From NCBI GenBank assembly GCA_900548845.1, contig URMI01000065.1, forward strand, positions 1-6,254: 6,254 nucleotides of DNA, given 5' to 3'. This DNA is from an uncultured Clostridia bacterium. GTDB lineage: Bacteria > Bacillota > Clostridia > Christensenellales > Borkfalkiaceae. The stretch's first letter is position 1. Each line of letters begins with the position of its first letter. Below are positions 1-5,355 of the stretch, one piece after another. The translations under genes and the position numbers were made by a program. The notes beneath the pieces were generated by a model, which was not told where the DNA came from, did not search any database, and was given only the letters and a program-made list of their open reading frames with translations.

Positions 1-754
1 ACTCGAGATTCCACACGTCGCCCACGATCTCCTCGGGATTGGTGAAGATGACGCCGCCGTACTGCGGGTCGCTCAGATCGCCGTTCAGAGTATATTTGAC
101 CACCCTGCCGATGTCGTTCTGCGCCGCCGTGATGGTGAGCGTGATGGTATCCGTCGTCTCGTCGTAATAGGCCTGAGGATCGCGGAAGTCGTTCTTCTGC
201 CCGAGCTCCGCGGGAGGCGCGATCTCCCACCCCTCCTTCTTCTCAAAGGACGTGGGGCTCGTGCCTTCGGCGACCATGATGGTCTCGTGGATGTCGCGGC
301 CGTCGTTGTGGCCGGTATAGAAGAGGTAGTATTTCTCCCCCACCTTGACGACGGAACCCGTGCCCACCCACGCGTCCTGTTCGGATCCGCGCGAGGCCTC
401 GAGAATGGGCTCCTGCACTTCCTCGTAGGTGACGAAGTCCTCTGTGGTCGTGAGGTAGAGCGAGTGGTTGTAGGAATCGCCGCCCTCCTTCAGGTAGTAG
501 ATGTAGTAGACGCCGTCCTCATAGTAGGGCATGGGGTCGCCCACATAGGGCTGCTCGCCGCCGTCCTCCTCGGGGAGGAAGAAGTGGCTGTAGTCGTAGG
601 CCTTCTCCATCGCCCCCGCCGTGCGGTAGGGAGAGAAGTCCTTGTCGTGCTCGTCGTGGTCAACGGTCGGCTCCCCTCCCCCGCCGCAGCCCGCGGCTAG
701 GCAAAGCGCGATCGCCGTGAGGACGGCCGCCGTGACGAGATGTCTCTTGCTCAT
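1..754 (-). CDS. Surface lipoprotein GH32 beta-fructosidase (levanase/inulinase/invertase-like), 3' end missing
   Basis: The reading frame opens at ATG 754-752 and stays open for 251 codons to the left edge; the C-terminal half is outside. Residues 1-23 form a lipoprotein signal peptide: MSKR, a hydrophobic core, then LAAGC with lipidated Cys23. An acidic, His-containing linker follows (DHDEHDKD, 32-39). From about residue 56 the five-bladed beta-propeller of glycoside hydrolase family 32 is recognisable. It has HFFLPEE (56-62), GDPMPYYEDGVYYIYYL (72-88) with Asp73 as probable nucleophile, WVGTGSVVKVGEKYYLFYTGH (129-149), and FRDP (190-193) with Asp192 as probable transition-state stabiliser. 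VWNLE (247-251) ends at Glu251, where GH32 enzymes carry the acid/base Glu of the ECPD motif; the next codon begins with T, consistent with Cys. GH32 enzymes hydrolyse beta-fructosides such as levan, inulin and sucrose. The nucleophile motif is GDPMP rather than canonical NDPNG. GH43 or GH130 propellers are less likely because of the ordered GDP, RDP and E(C) motifs. The gene overlaps the kinase stop by 4 nt (ATGA). Confidence 0.87.
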   Translation of the reverse strand, partial: MSKRHLVTAAVLTAIALCLAAGCGGGGEPTVDHDEHDKDFSPYRTAGAMEKAYDYSHFFLPEEDGGEQPYVGDPMPYYEDGVYYIYYLKEGGDSYNHSLYLTTTEDFVTYEEVQEPILEASRGSEQDAWVGTGSVVKVGEKYYLFYTGHNDGRDIHETIMVAEGTSPTSFEKKEGWEIAPPAELGQKNDFRDPQAYYDETTDTITLTITAAQNDIGRVVKYTLNGDLSDPQYGGVIFTNPEEIVGDVWNLE

Positions 755-1701
755 GCCTTATTCTCCCCGAAAAGTTCCGCCCGCGTTGGCATGGCGGGGA
801 TGGCGCCCTCGCGCGAGACGACGATGGTGGCCGCACGGTTGGCGGTCCTGAGCATTTCCGAAAGGTCCTCGCGCGAGAGAGCGACGCCCTTTTCAAGGAT
901 GATCGAGAGGATGGTGCCGATGAAGCTGTCTCCCGCGCCCGTCGTATCGACGACGGGGGAGGTAAGGTCGGTCGGCTCCCACGCCTCCGTCTCCTTGGTG
1001 TAGGCGGCCGCGCCGCCCTTGCCCTTGGTGACGAAGACGAGCTTGACTTCGCCCTTAAAGAGGCTCTCGACCGCCTTTCTCTCGTCCTCGATGCCCGTGA
1101 TGTCCAAGAGCTCCTCATCGCTCACCTTGACGATGTCGGCAAGGGGCAAAAATTCGCGCACGACGCGCAGGAGTTCCTCGGCGCTCTCCCAGAGGTTGTA
1201 TCGGAGGTTGGGGTCGAAACTGACGAGCGCTCCCGCCGCCCGTGCCCGCTCGATGGCGACGACGTGGGCCATCCGCACGGGGGCGTCGCACAGGTCGACG
1301 CTGCAGAAGTGCAGGATGTCTCCCTCCTTAAAGGGAATAGTGCGCACCTCCTCCTCTTCGAGCAGCATATCCGCCGAGGGATTGCGGTAGAAGGAGAAGC
1401 TTCGCTCGCCGCGCTCGTCGCGGGCGACGAAGGCGAGCGCCGTGTTCGCCTTGCCCGTGCGGAAGACGTACTGCGTGCCGACGTTCTCGCTCGCAAGGGT
1501 GTTTGCAAGGAAGTTGCCGAAGGGATCCTTTCCCAGCTTGGTGATGACGCTCGCAGGGCAGCCCAGCCGTGCCGCGCACACCGCGACGTTGGCGGGCGCG
1601 CCGCCCGCGTTCTTGCGGAAGGTCGAAGCGAGCTCCAAGACGCCCGGCTCCTGAGCCGTAAAGTCGATGAGCATTTCCCCGATGGCATAAAGGGTGTTCA
1701 T
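751..1701 (-). CDS. scrK: PfkB-family carbohydrate kinase, probable fructokinase
   Basis: This 316-residue protein has the usual length of ScrK-type fructokinases, which phosphorylate cytoplasmic fructose to fructose-6-phosphate with ATP. The N-terminus reads YAIGEMLIDF (5-14). GGAPANVAVCAARLG (33-47) is the first PfkB signature and contributes to sugar binding. DTTGAGDSF (252-260) is the second signature, with the GAGD anion hole and catalytic base Asp258. SFDPNLRYNLW in mid-protein is typical of fructokinases in this superfamily. The start is ATG 1701, not the upstream in-frame GTG 1728, because AAGGAGG sits 5 nt before the ATG and the GTG lies inside a hairpin. Stop TGA is 753-751. It has no signal peptide, so it is cytoplasmic. 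The gene sits between two surface lipoproteins, and the neighbouring GH32 enzyme, which would release fructose, supports the substrate. Other PfkB substrates (2-keto-3-deoxygluconate, ribose, tagatose-6-phosphate) cannot be excluded from sequence alone. Confidence 0.9.
   Translation of the reverse strand: MNTLYAIGEMLIDFTAQEPGVLELASTFRKNAGGAPANVAVCAARLGCPASVITKLGKDPFGNFLANTLASENVGTQYVFRTGKANTALAFVARDERGERSFSFYRNPSADMLLEEEEVRTIPFKEGDILHFCSVDLCDAPVRMAHVVAIERARAAGALVSFDPNLRYNLWESAEELLRVVREFLPLADIVKVSDEELLDITGIEDERKAVESLFKGEVKLVFVTKGKGGAAAYTKETEAWEPTDLTSPVVDTTGAGDSFIGTILSIILEKGVALSREDLSEMLRTANRAATIVVSREGAIPAMPTRAELFGENKA
763..768 (-). promoter_or_regulatory. Ribosome-binding site of the GH32 gene
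   Basis: GGGGAG lies 8 nt upstream of ATG 754 on the minus strand, inside the last codons of the kinase gene. It supports this ATG as the start although the start codon overlaps the kinase TGA. The arrangement suggests translational coupling: ribosomes finishing the kinase can re-initiate on the GH32 lipoprotein. Confidence 0.6.
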
Positions 1702-1706
1702 GATAT

Positions 1707-1713
1707 CCTCCTT
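1707..1713 (-). promoter_or_regulatory. Ribosome-binding site of the kinase
   Basis: AAGGAGG, a near-perfect anti-16S match, lies 5 nt upstream of ATG 1701 and fixes the kinase start. Only one base (1714) separates it from the foot of the upstream hairpin, so the hairpin may affect ribosome access. Confidence 0.8.
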
Positions 1714-1714
1714 A

Positions 1715-1738
1715 TTCCCCGCCCGCACGGGCGGGGAA
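1715..1738 (-). promoter_or_regulatory. Strong intercistronic hairpin before the kinase gene
   Basis: The 11-base arm TTCCCCGCCCG and its exact reverse complement are separated by 2 nt, giving an uninterrupted 11-bp stem, nine pairs of it G-C; the loop probably relaxes to about 4 nt. It occupies most of the 45-nt gap between the Ig/CBM lipoprotein stop and the kinase ATG. Neither strand has a U-run after the stem, so a rho-independent terminator is unlikely. Known roles for such elements are protecting the upstream mRNA 3' end from exonucleases and lowering downstream expression, as in the malE-malF intergenic region. The flanking CCUU (1740-1737 on the transcript) could also pair with AAGG of the kinase Shine-Dalgarno if the terminal A-U pairs open. 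The role is inferred. Confidence 0.65.
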
Positions 1739-1746
1739 GGTCATTT

Positions 1747-3627
1747 TCAGATGAGTTCGCTCTGCAGGACAGTGATCTCGGAGACTTCGATGACGACGTC
1801 GCCGACGGCCGCAAGGGCAGCCGAACCGAACTGGAAGAGCATTTCGTAGCCGCTCTCACCGATGGGCGCGTTGGTGGTCGTATATTCGAGGGTGACTTCC
1901 TCGGTGCCGACGGAGACGCCGTTCTCACGCACGAGAAGGCCGCTGTCCCAATCGATGGCGTTGAGGTCGTGCACATAGAAGTTGAACGTGACGGGCGCGC
2001 TCGCCTTGATCTTGATGATGAAGGTGTAATAGGAGTTGCCGGGAAGGACGAGTGGGTTGGCCTTGTAGCCCAAGACGAGCTTGTTGTGCCAGTCCGCCTC
2101 GCCCGCCTCTTCAATGTGATAGACGAGCTTACCGTCCTCGACGTACATAGTGCCGATGCCCAGCTGCGACGCGCTGTCGTCCGAGCCGTTGAACACTTCA
2201 TAGGGCTTCTCTTCATTGAATTCGTTGGAGGAACCTGCGCCGAAGAGCAGGAACCTGTCGAGGAGCATTCTGTCGGTACGCTTGTCGCCGTCGAGGCGGT
2301 AGAACACGAGATCGTCCAGCGTGAGCACGTTGGAAGAGACGCCCGCCTCGGGATTGCCGATCTGGAAGCGCAGCACGGGGTCGGTGGCGATGCCCGCCTC
2401 TGCCGTGAAGACGCCCGACACCGTCTTGGTCTCACCCGCCGCAACGGAGAAGGCGTTGAAGTTGGCGCGCACGCCCGCGTCCCTGCTCTCGACGAGCAGT
2501 TCGCCCGCCTGCGCACTCTCTGCGGTAACTTTGAGCGAATAGCCGTACTTTGCGCCCTCTTCGATGACGACGTTTGCAAGGGAGAGGTCGACTTTAAGGC
2601 TCCACACGCCGCCCGCGCCCTCGTCATGGTAGGAAGCGATGTCCACTTTCGCGGCGCCGTCCTCTGCGGAGACGGAAGCCGCCGCACCGTCGCCCGCCTG
2701 CGTCGTGACGGAGGAGGCGTCGGCGTCGAAGGCCTGAGAATAGAGGTCGACGCGCGTCTCGGTGCCCGTCGTGCAGTAGAGGGCGATCTTCTCGATGAAG
2801 AGCGTGAAGGCGTCTGCCGAGGTATCAGCGGGGTTCTCGGGGTTGGGGGTGATCCTGCCCATGTGGATGCGGAGGTCGACGGCGTCCGTCATGTTGTCCT
2901 CGCCGAGGGTGAACCTGGCGGAGAGCGCCTGCGTCGTCTCCCCTACCTTGAGATTATACCCGCCGCCGATACCCTTCCAATCATCCGTGGAGGCATCTTC
3001 TGCGATGACGTGCATATAAGTGGGAACGGTGGACTTCGCGTAGACGAAGATCTCGTAGTCGCCCGCGACGGGGTTCTCGAGCACCTTGTTGAGCGTCACG
3101 CTGCCGTCGCCCGCCGTCCCGAGGGAGGCGATGTCGAAGACGTACGCGCCCTGCCTGAGCTCGGCGGTTCCGTCGACGCTCTCGTCGATGCCGGCCGTCC
3201 AGCCGCGCTTGTCGCTCTCGGCGGGGGTGACGTCGGAGAAGTCGAAGGAGTAAAGCTCCTTGGCCTCCGAGGCTGCCCGCGTGACGGTGAGGGTGCAGTA
3301 TGCGTTGCCCTCCGCGCCGTCCGAGTCGACGACGGAATAGATGAGTTCATAGCTGCCCGGCATGGAAGGCGTCGCGACGCCGTCAGTGAAGGTGAGGTCG
3401 GGAATGGACTCCACCGTGATGCTTTCCGTGAGATCGCCGTCCTCCGCATCGGAGGCGGTGACGCCCTGAAGGGCGTCGAACGCTTCTCCTGCGACGGTGG
3501 TCGCCGTGTTTGCAACGCCCGAGATGACGGGTGCAACGTTGTCCTCATCGGACCCTGCAGGGGTGCAGCCCGCGAGCGCTCCCAGCGAGAGCGCAGAAGC
3601 AAGAAGCAATGCAAATGTCTTTTTCAT
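1747..3627 (-). CDS. Multi-domain surface lipoprotein: Ig-like domain plus three CBM-like beta-sandwiches
   Basis: This 626-residue protein begins MKKTFALLLASALSLGALAGC, a textbook lipoprotein signal peptide with lipobox LAGC and lipidated Cys21, so it should be anchored outside the membrane. Residues about 31-117 look like a bacterial Ig-like domain of the DUF5011/Cry22-like type (AGEAFDALQGVTASDAEDG, then PGSYELIYSVVDSDG). Three modules follow, at about 124-288, 292-446 and 476-626. Each has a glycine-rich strand (KVGETTQALSARFT; VAAGETKTVSGVFT; VSVGTEEVTLEYT). Each also has a late pair of strands (LRIHMG...FTLFIEKIALY; LRFQIG...LTLDDLVFY; LFQFG...VVIEVSEITV). This pattern resembles CBM4/9-type jelly rolls. 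I see no catalytic domain. ATG 3627 is chosen over the in-frame ATG 3654 because GAGGAG lies 6 nt before it and the signal peptide starts there. The gene follows the solute-binding protein by 10 nt. I infer glycan capture at the cell surface; the family is otherwise unfamiliar. Confidence 0.8.
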   Translation of the reverse strand: MKKTFALLLASALSLGALAGCTPAGSDEDNVAPVISGVANTATTVAGEAFDALQGVTASDAEDGDLTESITVESIPDLTFTDGVATPSMPGSYELIYSVVDSDGAEGNAYCTLTVTRAASEAKELYSFDFSDVTPAESDKRGWTAGIDESVDGTAELRQGAYVFDIASLGTAGDGSVTLNKVLENPVAGDYEIFVYAKSTVPTYMHVIAEDASTDDWKGIGGGYNLKVGETTQALSARFTLGEDNMTDAVDLRIHMGRITPNPENPADTSADAFTLFIEKIALYCTTGTETRVDLYSQAFDADASSVTTQAGDGAAASVSAEDGAAKVDIASYHDEGAGGVWSLKVDLSLANVVIEEGAKYGYSLKVTAESAQAGELLVESRDAGVRANFNAFSVAAGETKTVSGVFTAEAGIATDPVLRFQIGNPEAGVSSNVLTLDDLVFYRLDGDKRTDRMLLDRFLLFGAGSSNEFNEEKPYEVFNGSDDSASQLGIGTMYVEDGKLVYHIEEAGEADWHNKLVLGYKANPLVLPGNSYYTFIIKIKASAPVTFNFYVHDLNAIDWDSGLLVRENGVSVGTEEVTLEYTTTNAPIGESGYEMLFQFGSAALAAVGDVVIEVSEITVLQSELI

Positions 3628-3633
3628 GAATGT

Positions 3634-3639
3634 CTCCTC
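3634..3639 (-). promoter_or_regulatory. Ribosome-binding site of the Ig/CBM lipoprotein
   Basis: GAGGAG lies 6 nt upstream of ATG 3627 and overlaps the TGA stop of the solute-binding protein (3640-3638). It decides the start against ATG 3654, which has no such site and lies inside the upstream gene. The overlap suggests coupled translation of the two lipoproteins. Confidence 0.75.
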
Positions 3640-5326
3640 AGTTTTCGGCGACATACCTGTCGTAGGCCGCCTGATATACCTTCCGGACTTCGTTCAGGCC
3701 GACGCGCGTGCTCAAAAGCTCGGTCTTGAAGGCCTCCCAGTCGGCGTCCGTAAGCCCGTTCCTCAGCCAGGTGATGAGGTGCTGGTTGATGTAGTTGACG
3801 ATATTGGTCTCGTAGAGGGTGAGCGTGTTGAGCTCCTCCTGCGTGAACTGGAGATTGGGAACGGGCTGCACGCCTGCGGGAACGTAGGGCGTTGCGTACG
3901 CTTCGAGGCGCTCGAGGCGCAGCCGGGCGCGGGGCTCCATGTGCACGACGTTCTCCCATGCGTAGTCGCTCAGATAGCAGATGCCGAGGGGCGCGTTCTC
4001 AAGGCGAAGCTCGTCCGCCGTCTTGTCTTCGGGCAATTCCTTCTGCACGAGCATACCGTTCTCATCGAGCTCCTCTTCGTAGACGATGCCGATGGGGCCG
4101 TAGTTGATCTGTGCGGAGATCATGGGATCGTAGTAGCGGTCGAAGTAGGTGAGCAGCACCTCGACGTTGGGCGTGCCCGCAAAGACGACGAGTTCGCCCG
4201 TGCCCACTTCGGGGTTGTTGGAGACGCAGATGGTCTGATCGCCGTTGGGGCCGACGAGGGGCTGGCAGACAACGTAGTTCTCGGGATCGGAGACGACCGT
4301 CTCACTCTCCCACCAATAGAAGGCGCCGTAGAGCTCGGTGCCCTTGCCGTTTGCAAGGAAGTTATCCTGCGTCTGCTCGAAGGAGACCTCGTCGATGAGG
4401 CCCTTCTCCACCCAGCCGTTGATGAACTGCGTGGCTTCCTTGAAGCGGTCGTCGAGCACCGTGTAAGTGACTTTGCCGTCGACGATGACGCGGTGGTCGG
4501 TGTTGTCGTTGAGGCCGAACATGCCGTAGAGGTCGCACTGATTGCCCTGCCAGTTGTTGTAGACGAAGGTCATCGGGCGCTCGTCGTTCTGCCCGTTGCC
4601 GTTCATGTCGTTGTTGAGGAAGTAGGTGAGAAGGCTCTCCATCTGCGCCGCGGTGAGGCGGATACCGTCCTTGACGTCCTCTGCGGTGAGGCCCGAAACA
4701 GCGCCCGCTTCGATGGCCTCGAGCGTCCAGTTCTTGTTGAGGAACAAAAGGTTGGGATTCTGTAAAAGCCCCATCTCCTCGACGCGGGGCAGGGAGTAGA
4801 TCTTGCCGTCCTCGACGTTGGTGATCTGCTTGCGGATGTCGGGACGCTCCTCAAGGATGCGGCTGAAGTTGGGCATATATTCGAGATAGTCGCTGATGGG
4901 CAGCAGCACCTTTCTCGACGCATAGCGGATGATCTCGCTCGCGCTCATACCGGCGTGGTAGATGGCGTCGGGGCGGTTGTTGGTGTTGCTGAAGATGAGG
5001 TTCTTCTGCTCCGCGTAGATGGACTCGGAGACGTTCTCCCACTCGACGAAGACGTTGGTGTCCTCATAGAGCGTCTGCATGATGTCCATGTCGTTGTAGT
5101 CCTTCGCGGACGCATTCTTGGACGAGTAGATGCGGAAGGAGATCTCCTGCGCGCCCTTTTCATTGAGAATGGGTGCGGAAGTGTCCTCCCACTGGTAGCC
5201 GTAATTTTCGACGAGGGCATCGACAGAATTGCTCTCGCGGTCGTCTCCGCCGCCGCAGGCGGTGAGGGCGGTGAGGGCGAACATGGCCGCGCAGCCGAGC
5301 GCGATCGCCGCAATCGTTTTCTTCAT
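3638..5326 (-). CDS. Extracellular solute-binding lipoprotein of a carbohydrate ABC transporter (LipO/YtcQ-like)
   Basis: This 562-residue protein has the large size typical of LipO/YtcQ-type binding proteins that pair with LplB/LplC-type permeases. MKKTIAAIALGC and a hydrophobic stretch lead to LTAC, with lipidated Cys24. A tandem ATG lies 3 nt upstream (5329), and a TTG at 5344 precedes the Shine-Dalgarno and is not a plausible start. ATG 5326 gives the better 7-nt spacing from AAGGAG. Family-like segments include PDAIYHAGMSASEIIRYASR (119-138), GKIYSLPRVEE (174-184), and DMNGNGQNDERP (240-251), an EF-hand/dockerin-like acidic loop that may bind calcium. Others are FINGWVEKGLIDEVSFEQTQ (301-320), and YFDRYYDPMISAQINYGPIG (394-413). 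It would capture an oligosaccharide outside the cell and deliver it to the permease, whose gene ends 27 nt upstream. The substrate is unknown from sequence; fructo-oligosaccharide is inferred from the GH32 and kinase genes. Confidence 0.88.
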   Translation of the reverse strand: MKKTIAAIALGCAAMFALTALTACGGGDDRESNSVDALVENYGYQWEDTSAPILNEKGAQEISFRIYSSKNASAKDYNDMDIMQTLYEDTNVFVEWENVSESIYAEQKNLIFSNTNNRPDAIYHAGMSASEIIRYASRKVLLPISDYLEYMPNFSRILEERPDIRKQITNVEDGKIYSLPRVEEMGLLQNPNLLFLNKNWTLEAIEAGAVSGLTAEDVKDGIRLTAAQMESLLTYFLNNDMNGNGQNDERPMTFVYNNWQGNQCDLYGMFGLNDNTDHRVIVDGKVTYTVLDDRFKEATQFINGWVEKGLIDEVSFEQTQDNFLANGKGTELYGAFYWWESETVVSDPENYVVCQPLVGPNGDQTICVSNNPEVGTGELVVFAGTPNVEVLLTYFDRYYDPMISAQINYGPIGIVYEEELDENGMLVQKELPEDKTADELRLENAPLGICYLSDYAWENVVHMEPRARLRLERLEAYATPYVPAGVQPVPNLQFTQEELNTLTLYETNIVNYINQHLITWLRNGLTDADWEAFKTELLSTRVGLNEVRKVYQAAYDRYVAEN

Positions 5327-5333
5327 CATAATT

Positions 5334-5339
5334 CTCCTT
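5334..5339 (-). promoter_or_regulatory. Ribosome-binding site of the solute-binding protein
   Basis: AAGGAG lies 4 nt before ATG 5329 and 7 nt before the adjacent in-frame ATG 5326. It excludes the longer frame beginning at TTG 5344, which would translate through this site. Either ATG gives the same signal peptide, differing by one Met. Confidence 0.75.
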
Positions 5340-5342
5340 ATC

Positions 5343-5355
5343 AAAAAATTTTTTT
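5343..5355 (-). other. A7T6 tract between permease and solute-binding protein genes
   Basis: On the coding strand the permease stop TAA runs into seven A then six T, the only long pure A/T stretch in this GC-rich window. It contains the self-complementary core AAAAAATTTTTT. No G-C stem precedes the T-run, so it is not a standard terminator. It could leave the downstream ribosome-binding site unstructured or be a slippage-prone tract; no function is demonstrated by the sequence. Confidence 0.45.

Noticed and set aside
287..700. A 137-codon plus-strand frame near the left edge
   Set aside because: The opposite strand encodes the GH32 lipoprotein with ordered catalytic motifs over the same bases, so this frame is a shadow.
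1715..1738. Rho-independent terminator
   Set aside because: The stem is strong but neither strand has a U-run after it; on the coding strand it is followed at once by the kinase Shine-Dalgarno.
1264..3729. An 821-codon open frame on the plus strand
   Set aside because: It lies antisense to the Ig/CBM lipoprotein and the kinase, which have signal peptide, motifs and ribosome-binding sites. Its translation is low-complexity and rich in V, D, R, G and H with no recognisable domain. GC-biased third positions in the real genes readily open such antisense frames.
3497..4765. A 422-codon open frame on the plus strand
   Set aside because: It is antisense to the solute-binding protein and the lipoprotein start. 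It has no ribosome-binding site that I can see and a biased composition (V, E, D, L, G) typical of shadow frames.
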